Part shown: positions 33,001-42,014 of the stretch, piece by piece
Numbering within the stretch: the first letter of the stretch is position 1
Layout of the letters: each line of letters begins with the position of its first letter
Assembly: GCF_900199205.1 (NCBI RefSeq)
Contig: NZ_OBMJ01000001.1
Span: 6,627,001 to 6,691,000 of the forward strand
DNA from: Streptomyces sp. 1331.2
GTDB taxonomy: Bacteria > Actinomycetota > Actinomycetes > Streptomycetales > Streptomycetaceae
Length of the DNA stretch: 64,000 nt
Direction: 5' to 3'
The notes under the pieces: model-generated
Database searches by the model: none
What the model saw: only the letters and a program-made list of their open reading frames with translations
What the model was told of the DNA's origin: nothing
Program-made: the position numbers and the translations under genes

Positions 33001-36000
33001 CTGGGCGGCCACTCCCTGCTCGCCACCCGCCTGATCAGCCGCGTGCGCACCACGCTCCACGCCGAGCTGAGCATCCGCGAACTGTTCCAGTACCCGACGG
33101 TCCGCACCATGGCCGCCGCCCTCGACCAGCAGGGCGGCGTGCGCACCCCGCTCACCCCGATGCCGCGCACCGGCGACATCCCGCTCTCCTCCGCCCAGCA
33201 GCGCCTCTGGTTCATCAACCGGCTGGACGGCCCCGACGGCACCTACAACAGCCCGGTCGTGCTGCGCCTGCGCGGCCCGCTGAACGCCCTCGCCCTGGAG
33301 CAGGCGCTGCTGGACGTGGTCGGCCGGCACGAGACGCTGCGCACCGTCTTCCCCGAGACCGACGGCGTCCCGCGCCAGCACGTCCTGGAGAACGTGGCCG
33401 GCCGCCTGCACCTCACCGTCCACGACTGCACCGCCACCGGCCCCGCCGAGGCCCTGGCCGCCGCCGTCGGCCGTGCCTTCGACATCGCGACCGACCTGCC
33501 GCTCGGCGCCGACCTGCTCCGCGTCGACCGCGAGGACCACATCCTGGCCCTGACCTTCCACCACATCGCCACCGACGGTTCTTCGATGGGCCCGCTGCTG
33601 CGCGACCTCGCCGCCGCCTACCGCGCCCGCTGCACGGGCCGGGCCCCCGCCTGGGTGCCACTGCCGGTGCAGTACGCCGACTACACCCTCTGGCAGCGCG
33701 AACTGCTCGGCGAGGAGAGCGACCCGAACAGTCGCCTGTCGCAGCAACTGGACTACTGGCGCGGCGTGTTGGCCGACCTACCGGAGGAGCTGGCGCTGCC
33801 GGCGGACCGTCCGCGCCCGGCCGACGCCTCGCTCACCGGCGGGGTGGTCTCCACCGGGGTCGACGCCGAGGTGCACGGCGCCCTGACGGCCCTGGCACGC
33901 GACCACGGGGTCACACTGTTCATGGTGCTGCAGTCCGCGCTGGCCGCGATGCTCTCCCGCCTGGGCGCCGGCACCGACATCCCGATCGGCATGTCGGTGG
34001 CCGGGCGCACCGACGAGGCGCTGGACGAGCTGGTCGGCTTCTTCGTCAACTCCCTGGTGCTGCGCACCGACGTCTCGGGCGACCCGACCTTCGGCGAGCT
34101 GCTGGCCCGTGTCCGGGAGACGGACCTGGGGGCGCTCGACCACCAGGACGTCCCCTTCGAGCGGCTGGTCGAGCTGGTCAACCCGGCCCGGCTGAGTGCC
34201 CGCCACCCGCTGTTCCAGGTGCTGCTGCAGCTGCAGAACACGGCCGACGTGCGGCCTGAATTCCCGGGCGTGGAGGCCGACTTCGAGGACTTCGGCTGGG
34301 AGCGCGCCAAGTTCGACCTCAGTGCGGTCTTCTCCGAGCGGAGGGACGAGACGGGAGGGCCCGCCGGGCTGGTGGCCTCGCTGGAGTACTCCGCGGACCT
34401 GTTCGACCGGGGCACCGCCCAGTGGCTGTTGGACTGCCTGGTGCGGCTGCTCGGCACGGTCGCCGCCGACCCGGCGGCCCGGATCGGTGCACTGGCCCTG
34501 CTCTCGGACACCGACCGGAAGGTGCTGGCGGGGTGGAACGCCACCGACCACGCGGTGCCGGCCGGTGACCTGCACGAGCTGTTCGAGGCCCAGGTGGCCC
34601 GGACGCCCGAGGCCGTGGCGGTGGTCTTCGAGAGCGAGAGCCTGACGTACGCCGAGCTGAATGCCCGTGCCAACAGGTTGGCGCGTCACCTGGTGGCGGC
34701 CGGGGCCGGTCCGGAGACCCTGGTCGCGCTCTCGCTGCCGCGGTCCGTCGACCTGGTGGTGGCCACCCTGGCGGTGACCAAGTCAGGCGCCGCCTACCTG
34801 CCGATCGACCAGGCCTACCCGGAGGACCGGCAGGCCTTCATGCTCGCCGACGCCCGCCCGGTGCTCCTCCTCACCGACCGCGCGATGACCGTCCCGGCAC
34901 CCAGGACCACCACGAGGCTGGTCCTGGAGGACATCGCCGAGGCCGTCTCCGCCGATCGCGCCGACGACCTGCCGGCCGTCGGTGATCAGGCCCGGCCCGC
35001 GTACGTGATCTACACCTCCGGTTCCACCGGCCGCCCGAAGGGCGTGGTCGTCACCCACCGGGGCATTGCCAACCTGGCGGCGGCGCAGGTGGACCGGTTC
35101 GGGATCGTGCCGGGCAGCCGGGTGCTGCAGTTCGCTTCGCTGAGCTTCGATGCGGCGTTCTCCGAGCTGAGCACCGCCCTGCTCTCCGGTGCGACGGTGG
35201 TGCTGGCGCCGAGCGCGCGGCTGATGCCGGGTGAGCCGCTGGCCGCTCTGCTGGCCGAGCAGGCCGTCACGCATGTCACGCTGCCGCCGGCGGCGCTGGC
35301 GCAGCAGCCGGCCGAGGGCGGGCTGCCGGACGGGATGACGCTGGTGCTCGCCGGCGAGGCAGCCCCGGCCGAACTGGTGGAGCGCTGGCTGCCCGGCCGC
35401 CGGGTGATCAACGCCTACGGCCCGTCCGAGGCGACGGTCTGCGCCACCATGAGCCTGCCGCTGACCGGTGAGGACACCACCCCGCCGATCGGCGGCCCGA
35501 TCTGGAACACCCGCGCCTACGTCCTGGACGGCCGCCTCGGCCTCGTCCCGGTCGGCGTCATCGGTGAACTCTACGTGGCCGGCCCGGGCCTGGCCCGCGG
35601 CTACCTGAACCGGCCGGGGCTGACCGCCGAGCGCTTCGTCGCCGACCCCTTCGCCTCGGGGGAGCGGATGTACCGCACCGGCGACCTGGTGCGCCGCCGG
35701 CCCGACGGGCAGCTGGAGTTCGTCGGCCGTGTCGACCACCAGGTGAAGATCCGCGGTTTCCGGATCGAACTCGGCGAGGTCGAGGCCGCACTCACCCGCT
35801 GCGAGGGCGTCCGGCAGGCCGTCGTGCTGGCCCGCGAGGACACCCCCGGCGACAAGCGCCTGGTCGGCTACGTGGTCGGTGAACCGGGCCTGGACCCGGC
35901 TGCTCTGCGCGACCTGGTCGGGGAGCGGCTGCCCGAATACCTCGTCCCCTCCGCCGTGATCGTCCTCGACGCCATGCCGCTGACCCCCAACGGCAAGCTC

Positions 36001-39000
36001 GACCGGAACACCCTCCCCGCCCCCGACTACACCGCCGGCAGCACCGCCCGCGCTCCCCGCACCGCCCGCGAGGAGATCCTCTGCGTGCTGTTCGCCGAGG
36101 TGCTGGGCCTGGAGGGCGTCGGCATCGACGACGGCTTCTTCGAGCTGGGCGGCCACTCGCTCCTCGCCACCCGCCTGATCAGCCGGATCCGCGCCACCCT
36201 GGACGCCGAGCTGAGCATCCGCGAGCTGTTCCAGTACCCGACGGTCCGCACCATGGCCGCCGCCCTGGACGAGCAGGGGGCGGTGCGCACCCCGCTCACC
36301 CCGATGCCGCGCACCGGCGACATCCCGCTCTCCTCCGCCCAGCAGCGCGTCTGGTTCATCAACCGGATCGAGCGGACCGACGAGAACGCCTACTACAACT
36401 GCCCGTTCGCCCTGCGCCTGCGCGGCCCGCTGGACGCCGCCGCGCTGGAGCAGGCGCTGCTGGACGTGGTCGGGCGACACGAGTCGCTGCGCACCGTCTT
36501 CCCCGAGACCGACGGCGTCCCGCGCCAGCAGGTCCTGGACGACGTCGCGGGCCGGCTGCGCCTCACCGTCCACGACTGCACCGCCACCGGCCCGGCCGAG
36601 GCGCTGGCCGCCGCCGTCGGCCGCGGCTTCGACGTCACCACCGAACTGCCGCTGCGCGCCCACCTGATGGTGGTCGGGCCGGAGGAGCACGTCCTGCTGC
36701 TGGTGATCCACCACATCGCCACCGACGGCTCCTCGATGGCCCCGCTGATGGGCGACCTCGCCGCCGCCTACCGCGCGCGCCGGGCCGGCCGGGCCCCCGG
36801 CTGGGAGCCGCTGCCGGTGCAGTACGCCGACTACACCCTCTGGCAGCGCGAACTGCTCGGCCAGGAGGACGACCCGGACAGCCTGGCGGCGGCCCAGATC
36901 GCCTACTGGAAGCAGGCGTTGGCCGGCCAGCCCGAGGAGATCAGCCTCCCGGTGGACCGGCCGCGACCGGCCGTCTCCTCGCACACCGGCGGCATGGTGC
37001 ACGCCGAACTGGACGCGGCGGTGCACAAGGAGCTCGCCGGCCTCGCCCGGGCCGGCGGCGTCACCCTGTTCATGCTGCTGCACGCTGCCGTCGCCACCGT
37101 GCTGTCGCGGCTGGGCGCGGGCACCGACGTCTCGATCGGCACCCCGGTGGCCGGGCGCACCGACGAGGCGCTGGACGGCCAGGTCGGCTTCTTCGTCAAC
37201 ACCCTGGTGCTGCGCACCGACCTGTCCGGCAACCCGACCTTCCGCGAGCTGCTGGCCCGCGTCCGGGACACCGACCTGGGCGCCTTCGACCACCAGGACG
37301 TCCCCTTCGAGCGCCTGGTCGACGTGCTCAACCCGGCCCGGGCCGCCGCCCGCAACCCGCTGTTCCAGATCGTCCTGGCCCTGCACAACCACGCGATCGA
37401 GGAGGGCGAGTTCGCCGGCCTGCCGGCCGAGGCGGAGCCCGTCGAACTGGGGGCGGCCAAGCTCGACCTGAACCTCAACTTCACCGAGGTCCGCGACCAG
37501 GCCGGCACCGTGACCGGCCTGGCCGCCGCGCTGGAGTACTCCGCCGACCTGTTCGACCGCAGCACAGCCGAGTGGCTGCTGCGCTGCCTGGTCGACCTGC
37601 TCGGCGTGGTCACCGAGGATCCCGACGCGCGGATCGGGGCGCTCCCGGTGCTCTCCGCGGCCGGGCGGCGCGAGCTGGCGGCCTGGAACGACACCGAGTG
37701 GCCCGTCCCGGCGACCACCCTGCACGGGCTGGTCGAGGCCCAGGCGGCCCGCACCCCCGGGGCGGTCGCGGTCCGGTTCGCCGACACCGAGCTCGACTAC
37801 GCCGAACTGGACGCCCGGGCCAACCGGCTGGCCCACCACCTGCTGGCGCACGGCGCCGGACCCGGCCAGCTGGTCGCCGTCGCCGTCCCGCGCTCGCCGG
37901 AGCTGCCGGTGGCGCTGCTCGGCGTGCTGAAGACCGGGGCCGCCTACGTCCCGGTCGACCCGGGCCACCCGGCGGACCGGATCCGGCAGATCCTGGCCGA
38001 GGCCCGGCCGACGGTGCTGCTCACCGACAGGGCCGGCGCGCGCTCCGAGTGGGCCACCCAGGTCGCCCCGGCCGCCCCGGTCGACCAGGCGTCCCCGACC
38101 AGCCGGGCCGACAGCGCCGCCCGGGTGATCGTCCTCGACACCGAGTCCACCCGGACGGAGCTGGCCGCCCGCCCGGCCACCGCCCCGCCCCCCGTCCCGC
38201 AGGCCGAGGCGCAGACGGCCTACGTGATGTACACCTCGGGCTCCACCGGCCGCCCCAAGGGCGTCGTGGTCGACCACCCGGGCCTGGTCAACCTGCTGAC
38301 CGAGCTGGCCCAGGAGCTGCCGATGGCCGTCGGCGACGTGATGCTCCAGCAGGCCACGGCCGCCTTCGACATCTCGGTGGCGGAGCTGTTCCTGCCGCTG
38401 ATGCAGGGCGCTGCCACCGCGCTGACCACCCGGGAGGAGGTCCGCGACCCGGCCGTCCTGGCCGAACTGATCGGGCGCTACGGCGTCACGGTCTGCCAGG
38501 CCACGCCGAGCCTGTGGCAGGCGCTGCTGGACGAGCGCCCCGACGCCGTCCGGGGCCTGCGGATGATGGTCGGCGGGGACGCCCTCCCGCCGGCCCTGGC
38601 GGCCCGGCTGGCGGTGGCCGGCTCCCGACTGGTCCACTGCTACGGGCCGACCGAGACCACCGTCTGGTCCACCACCGCCGAGCTGACCGCCCGCCCCGGC
38701 ACCCCGCCGATCGGCCACCCGATCCGCAACACCCGGGCGTACGTCCTGGACGGGTACCTCAACCCGGTGCCCCCGCGGGTCGTCGGCGAGCTCTACCTCG
38801 CCGGGACCGGCCTGGCCCGCGGCTACCTCGGCCGGCCGGGGCTCACCGCCGAGCGCTTCGTCGCCGACCCGTTCGCAGCGGGGGAGCGGATGTACCGCAC
38901 CGGTGACCTGGTGCGCCGCCGCCCGGACGGGCAGCTGGAGTTCGTCGGCCGCGTCGACCACCAGGTGAAGGTCCGCGGCTTCCGGATCGAGCTCGGCGAG

Positions 39001-40326
39001 GTCGAGGCCGTCCTGGCCGCGCACCCGGCGGTGCTGCAGAGCGCAGCGGCCGTCCGCGAGGACGGGCCGGGCGGGCAGCGGCTGGTCGGCTACGTCGTGC
39101 CGCGGCCCGGTGCCACGCCGCCGGCCCCGGAGGAGCTGCGCCGGCACGTCGGTGGCCGGCTGCCCGAGTACATGGTGCCCTCCGCGGTCCTCGTGCTCGA
39201 CGCCCTGCCGCTGACCTCCAACGGCAAGCTCGACCGCACGTCCCTGCCCGCCCCCGCCTACGCGGGCACCGGGCGGGCCCCGCGCACCCCGCGCGAGGAG
39301 GTGCTCTGCGCCCTGTTCGCCGAGGTGCTCGACGTGGCCACGGTCGGCGTCGACGACAGCTTCTTCGACCTCGGCGGCCACTCCCTGCTCGCCACCCGCC
39401 TGACCAGCCGGATCCGCGCCGCCCTCGGGGTGGAGCCGGGCATCCGCGACCTGTTCGCGGCACCCACCCCGGCCGGCCTGGCCGCCGCGCTGGACGACGG
39501 CGGGCAGGGCGATGCGCTCGGCGTGCTCTTCCCGCTGCGCCCGCACGGCGAGGCCACCCCGCTGTTCTGCGTCCACCCGGTGGCCGGGGTCAGCTGGGTC
39601 TACTCGGGGCTGCTGCGCCACCTCGACCCGCAGGTGCCGGTGTTCGGGCTGCAGGCCCGCGGGCTCACCGAGCCGGGGGCGCTGCCGAGGAGCATCGCCG
39701 AGATGGCCGAGGACTACGTCGCCGAGATCCGCAAGGCCCGCCCGCACGGCCCGTACCGGCTGCTCGGCTGGTCCTTCGGCGGCCAGGTCGCCCACGCCGT
39801 CGCCGTGCGGCTGCAGGCCGAGGGCGAGCAGGTCGAACAGCTCACCGTGCTGGACGGTTTCCCCGTCCACCCGGAGGCCGGCCGGCTGCCCGCCGACGCC
39901 CCGGAGCCGCAGACGCTGACCGCGCTGCTCCACTCGCTGGGCCACTCGGTGCCCGACCCCGCCGAGGGCGGGGGAGAGCTGGACCGGGCCCGGCTGCGGG
40001 AGGTGCTGGAGCAGGCGGGCAGCCCACTGTCCGGCCTCGACGAGGACCGGCTCGCGGCGCTGGTCGCGGTCTTCGCCAACAACGCCGAGCTCGTGCACAC
40101 CGGGGTCTCCGGTGTCTACGACGGCGACCTGATCCACGTCACCGCCACGCTCGGCAAGCCCGCCGACGCGCCCACCGCCGAGGACTGGCGCCCGTACGTC
40201 ACCGGGGCCGTCCACCGCCACGATCTCGCCTGCCACCACGGCGCCCTGACGCAGCCGGAACCGATCGCCGCCGTCAGCGCCGTCCTGGCCGGGCAGGCCC
40301 CGACCCCGAGGAGGACCACCGCATGA
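30025..40326 (+). CDS. NRPS, three modules C-A-T-C-A-T-C-A-T-TE
   Basis: This 3433-residue terminal synthetase has approximate domains C 1-440, A 455-945, T 965-1040; C 1050-1490, A 1510-1990, T 2010-2085; C 2095-2530, A 2555-3060, T 3085-3155; thioesterase 3165-3430. The C motifs are HHIATDG (near 129, 1180 and 2230) and the T serines lie in GGHSLL. The TE has GWSFGG with Ser3250. Pocket residues of the first two A domains both read D-A-S-T-V-A-A-V-C-K, a published tyrosine code. The third reads D-I-A-Q-M-G-C-V-W-K, a glycine-clade variant of uncertain substrate. There are no epimerisation domains. AAGGAG precedes the GTG at 30025. Confidence 0.95.
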   Translation: MIPPSSAQRRLWFVSRLEGPSDTYNSSMALRLRGPLDVPALRAALTDVVGRHESLRTVFVEHDGEPYQHILDPAQATVELAEAACTPQELAAAADRAATHLFDLAVDLPLRPTLLTLGPDDHVLVLVSHHIATDGWSMGPLLRDLTTAYEARTAGREPGWEPLPVQYADYAAWQRELLGEESDPDSLVSRQLDYWRGVLADLPEELALPADRPRPAVATFAGGVVSTEVDAQVHRALNALARDHGATLFMVLQSALAAMLSRLGAGTDIPIGMSVAGRTDESLDDLIGFFVNSLVLRTDVSGDPSFTELLARVRETDLGALDHQDVPFERLVELVNPARLSARHPLFQVLLQLQNTDEVRPEFPGVEADFEDLGWERAKFDLGAAFSELRDETGAEAGLIASVEYSSDLFDRGTAQWLLDCLVRLLGTVAADPAARIADLPLLSDADRRALAEWNATDRAVPAGDLHQLFEAQVARTPEAEAVVFEDESLTYAELNARANRLARHLVAAGAGPETLVALSLPRSVDLVVATLAVTKSGAAYLPIDQAYPADRVAFMLADARPALLLTDRPTETPEDVRTLVLADIAAEVAEQSADDLPAVGDQARPAYVIYTSGSTGRPKGVVVTHRGIANLAAAQVDRFGIVPGSRVLQFASLSFDAAFSELSTALLSGATVVLAPSARLMPGEPLAALLAEQAVTHVTLPPAALAQQPAEGGLPDGMTLVLAGEAAPAELVERWLPGRRVINAYGPSEATVCATMSLPLTDSAGVPPIGGPIWNSRAYVLDGRLGLVPVGVIGELYVAGPGLARGYLKRPGLTAERFVANPFEPGTRMYRTGDLVRRRPDGQLEFVGRVDHQVKIRGFRIELGEVESVLSRCEGVRQAVVLAREDTPGDKRLVGYVVAEQEGEPGLDPAALRELVGERLPEYMVPSAVVVLDTLPLTPNGKLDRNALPAPDFAAGSTGRAPRTPQEEILCALFAEVLGLEAVGIDDGFFELGGHSLLATRLISRVRTTLHAELSIRELFQYPTVRTMAAALDQQGGVRTPLTPMPRTGDIPLSSAQQRLWFINRLDGPDGTYNSPVVLRLRGPLNALALEQALLDVVGRHETLRTVFPETDGVPRQHVLENVAGRLHLTVHDCTATGPAEALAAAVGRAFDIATDLPLGADLLRVDREDHILALTFHHIATDGSSMGPLLRDLAAAYRARCTGRAPAWVPLPVQYADYTLWQRELLGEESDPNSRLSQQLDYWRGVLADLPEELALPADRPRPADASLTGGVVSTGVDAEVHGALTALARDHGVTLFMVLQSALAAMLSRLGAGTDIPIGMSVAGRTDEALDELVGFFVNSLVLRTDVSGDPTFGELLARVRETDLGALDHQDVPFERLVELVNPARLSARHPLFQVLLQLQNTADVRPEFPGVEADFEDFGWERAKFDLSAVFSERRDETGGPAGLVASLEYSADLFDRGTAQWLLDCLVRLLGTVAADPAARIGALALLSDTDRKVLAGWNATDHAVPAGDLHELFEAQVARTPEAVAVVFESESLTYAELNARANRLARHLVAAGAGPETLVALSLPRSVDLVVATLAVTKSGAAYLPIDQAYPEDRQAFMLADARPVLLLTDRAMTVPAPRTTTRLVLEDIAEAVSADRADDLPAVGDQARPAYVIYTSGSTGRPKGVVVTHRGIANLAAAQVDRFGIVPGSRVLQFASLSFDAAFSELSTALLSGATVVLAPSARLMPGEPLAALLAEQAVTHVTLPPAALAQQPAEGGLPDGMTLVLAGEAAPAELVERWLPGRRVINAYGPSEATVCATMSLPLTGEDTTPPIGGPIWNTRAYVLDGRLGLVPVGVIGELYVAGPGLARGYLNRPGLTAERFVADPFASGERMYRTGDLVRRRPDGQLEFVGRVDHQVKIRGFRIELGEVEAALTRCEGVRQAVVLAREDTPGDKRLVGYVVGEPGLDPAALRDLVGERLPEYLVPSAVIVLDAMPLTPNGKLDRNTLPAPDYTAGSTARAPRTAREEILCVLFAEVLGLEGVGIDDGFFELGGHSLLATRLISRIRATLDAELSIRELFQYPTVRTMAAALDEQGAVRTPLTPMPRTGDIPLSSAQQRVWFINRIERTDENAYYNCPFALRLRGPLDAAALEQALLDVVGRHESLRTVFPETDGVPRQQVLDDVAGRLRLTVHDCTATGPAEALAAAVGRGFDVTTELPLRAHLMVVGPEEHVLLLVIHHIATDGSSMAPLMGDLAAAYRARRAGRAPGWEPLPVQYADYTLWQRELLGQEDDPDSLAAAQIAYWKQALAGQPEEISLPVDRPRPAVSSHTGGMVHAELDAAVHKELAGLARAGGVTLFMLLHAAVATVLSRLGAGTDVSIGTPVAGRTDEALDGQVGFFVNTLVLRTDLSGNPTFRELLARVRDTDLGAFDHQDVPFERLVDVLNPARAAARNPLFQIVLALHNHAIEEGEFAGLPAEAEPVELGAAKLDLNLNFTEVRDQAGTVTGLAAALEYSADLFDRSTAEWLLRCLVDLLGVVTEDPDARIGALPVLSAAGRRELAAWNDTEWPVPATTLHGLVEAQAARTPGAVAVRFADTELDYAELDARANRLAHHLLAHGAGPGQLVAVAVPRSPELPVALLGVLKTGAAYVPVDPGHPADRIRQILAEARPTVLLTDRAGARSEWATQVAPAAPVDQASPTSRADSAARVIVLDTESTRTELAARPATAPPPVPQAEAQTAYVMYTSGSTGRPKGVVVDHPGLVNLLTELAQELPMAVGDVMLQQATAAFDISVAELFLPLMQGAATALTTREEVRDPAVLAELIGRYGVTVCQATPSLWQALLDERPDAVRGLRMMVGGDALPPALAARLAVAGSRLVHCYGPTETTVWSTTAELTARPGTPPIGHPIRNTRAYVLDGYLNPVPPRVVGELYLAGTGLARGYLGRPGLTAERFVADPFAAGERMYRTGDLVRRRPDGQLEFVGRVDHQVKVRGFRIELGEVEAVLAAHPAVLQSAAAVREDGPGGQRLVGYVVPRPGATPPAPEELRRHVGGRLPEYMVPSAVLVLDALPLTSNGKLDRTSLPAPAYAGTGRAPRTPREEVLCALFAEVLDVATVGVDDSFFDLGGHSLLATRLTSRIRAALGVEPGIRDLFAAPTPAGLAAALDDGGQGDALGVLFPLRPHGEATPLFCVHPVAGVSWVYSGLLRHLDPQVPVFGLQARGLTEPGALPRSIAEMAEDYVAEIRKARPHGPYRLLGWSFGGQVAHAVAVRLQAEGEQVEQLTVLDGFPVHPEAGRLPADAPEPQTLTALLHSLGHSVPDPAEGGGELDRARLREVLEQAGSPLSGLDEDRLAALVAVFANNAELVHTGVSGVYDGDLIHVTATLGKPADAPTAEDWRPYVTGAVHRHDLACHHGALTQPEPIAAVSAVLAGQAPTPRRTTA
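31803..32310 (+). repeat. Duplicated A-domain core, copy 1
   Basis: This 508-bp block, covering the A3-A5 region and all but the last substrate-pocket residue of module 3, is identical by eye to 34959-35466 in module 4 (offset 3156 bp). Flanking sequence diverges, which points to recent gene conversion or module duplication. Confidence 0.9.
34959..35466 (+). repeat. Duplicated A-domain core, copy 2
   Basis: This is the second copy of the identical 508-bp A-domain block, in module 4. Both copies therefore specify the same amino acid, predicted tyrosine. Confidence 0.9.
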
Positions 40327-40673
40327 ACGTCGAACAGGCCCGCGAGTTCTACGAGTTGATCGACACCGACGACATCGACGGCCTGATCGGGCGGTTCGCC
40401 CCCGAGGCCGCCTACCACCGGCCGGGCTACGACCCGCTGGTCGGCCGGGAGCGGCTGCGCCGCTTCTACGCCGAGGAGCGGGTGATCAAGGAGGGCCGGC
40501 ACACCCTGGAGCGGGTGGTCGAGGCCGACGGACTGACCGCCGTGCACGGCAGCTTCCGCGGCACCCTGCACGACGGCCGCCGGGCGGCTCACCGCTTCGC
40601 CGAGTTCTTCGAGTCGACGCCGGAAGGACTGATCGCCCGCCGCGACACCTTCTTCTTCACCTCGCTGGTCTGA
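40323..40673 (+). CDS. SnoaL-like/NTF2-fold small protein
   Basis: This 116-residue protein resembles the NTF2-like superfamily (SnoaL, ketosteroid isomerase): an N-terminal helix EQAREFYELIDTDDIDGLI, then RFAPEAAYHRPGYDPLVGRE and C-terminal strands ending in RDTFFFTSLV. Such proteins are cone-shaped folds used as isomerases, cyclases or hydratases. The ATG overlaps the NRPS stop (ATGA), so it is translated with the synthetase and may act on the peptide or a precursor; the activity cannot be assigned. Confidence 0.72.
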   Translation: MNVEQAREFYELIDTDDIDGLIGRFAPEAAYHRPGYDPLVGRERLRRFYAEERVIKEGRHTLERVVEADGLTAVHGSFRGTLHDGRRAAHRFAEFFESTPEGLIARRDTFFFTSLV

Positions 40674-40764
40674 GCACATCCGGCGGGTGCGCCGGGAACC
40701 GCCCGGCACACCCGCCCCCACCCACCGGAAACCCGCCTACCGGAAACCCACCGAAGGAGCACCC

Positions 40765-41841
40765 GTGACCTCCGCTGCGCAGCGCAAGCCCATCGCGATC
40801 GACCCCGCCCGCGTCATCACCGACCCCGGCTACGGCGAGGCCTTCACCGACCACCTCTTCAGCATCGACTGGTCGCCCGAACTGGGCTGGCACAATGCCG
40901 AGTTGAAGCCGCTCGACAACCTCTCCCTGCACCCCGCCACGCTCGGCCTGCACTACGGCCAGGTCATCTTCGAGGGCCTGAAGGCCCACCGCCGGGTGGA
41001 CGGCACCGTCGCCGCCTTCCGCCCCGAGGACCACGCCCGCCGCTTCCAGCGTTCCGCCCGCCGGCTGGCCATGCCCGAACTGCCCGAGGAGGTCTTCACC
41101 GACGCCATCGAGCAGCTGATCGAGCGCGACGGCGGGATGCTCTCGGAGGACCCGACGCACTGCCTCTACCTGCGTCCGATCATGTTCGCCACCGACGTCA
41201 CGCTGATGCTTCGGCCCTCGAACACCTACCGCTTCCTGCTGATGGCCTTCGTGGCCGCCGGGTTCTTCGGCGACGACATCGAGTCGGTGTCCGCGTGGGT
41301 CAGCCACGACTACGTCCGGGCGTTCCCCGGCGGCACCGGCAACGTCAAGGTGGCCGGCAACTACGCCGGCTCCTTCGCGGCCCAGCGCCAGGCCCAGGAG
41401 GCCGGCTGCCCGCAGGTGCTGTGGCTGGACGCGGTCGAGCGCCGGTGGATCGAGGAGATGGGCGGCATGAACGTCTTCTTCGTCCGCGGCGAGGGTCCGT
41501 CCGCCGAGGTGGTCACCCCGCTGCTCACCGGCACCCTGCTGCCGGGCGTCACCCGGGACACCGTCCTCGCCCTGGCCGAGCGCCTGGGCCACACCCCGCG
41601 CGAGGAGCGGATCTCGCTGGCGCAGTGGAAGGACGAGGTCGAACGGGGCGTCATCACCGAGGTGTTCGCCTGCGGCACGGCCGCGGTGGTCACCCCGGTC
41701 AAGTCGTTCCACGACGGCGGCGAGGAGTGGGTGGTCGGCGACGGCACGCCCGGCCCGGTCACCCGCGCCCTGCACGGCGCCCTGGTGGACCTGCACCACG
41801 GCCTGAGCGAGCAGCCGCCGGCCTGGGACGCCCACCGCTGA
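40765..41841 (+). CDS. ilvE: Branched-chain amino acid aminotransferase
   Basis: This 358-residue fold-type IV PLP enzyme interconverts branched-chain amino acids and 2-oxo acids. Typical segments are LHYGQVIFEGLKAHRR, RLAMPELPEEVF, the PLP lysine K195 in NVKVAGNYAGS, and EMGGMNVFFV. The GTG at 40765 has GAAGGAGC just upstream. The length is full for the family. A cluster copy next to an NRPS suggests a dedicated supply step, which fits the valine-like pocket of the first NRPS, or transamination of a methylated precursor. Confidence 0.9.
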   Translation: MTSAAQRKPIAIDPARVITDPGYGEAFTDHLFSIDWSPELGWHNAELKPLDNLSLHPATLGLHYGQVIFEGLKAHRRVDGTVAAFRPEDHARRFQRSARRLAMPELPEEVFTDAIEQLIERDGGMLSEDPTHCLYLRPIMFATDVTLMLRPSNTYRFLLMAFVAAGFFGDDIESVSAWVSHDYVRAFPGGTGNVKVAGNYAGSFAAQRQAQEAGCPQVLWLDAVERRWIEEMGGMNVFFVRGEGPSAEVVTPLLTGTLLPGVTRDTVLALAERLGHTPREERISLAQWKDEVERGVITEVFACGTAAVVTPVKSFHDGGEEWVVGDGTPGPVTRALHGALVDLHHGLSEQPPAWDAHR

Positions 41842-42014
41842 CCGGCCGCGGGCCCGCCCGCCGACCGCCAGCCGGTCGCCCGGGCGGGCCCGCCGCCCCG
41901 CTCGTCCCCGCCCGCGCCCGCACCGCCCGTACGCGTTGCCGCTGCCCCGCCCCGCCGCTGCACCGCCGCCGCCCCGCCCGTCCCCGCCGCACCGACCGGA
42001 GACCAGGACACACC

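Noticed and set aside
34783..40239. Very long open frame on the minus strand opposite the NRPS
   Set aside because: High-GC coding DNA leaves mirror frames open. Its composition is Gln/Arg/Val low complexity with no domains, and the plus strand has clear NRPS motifs.
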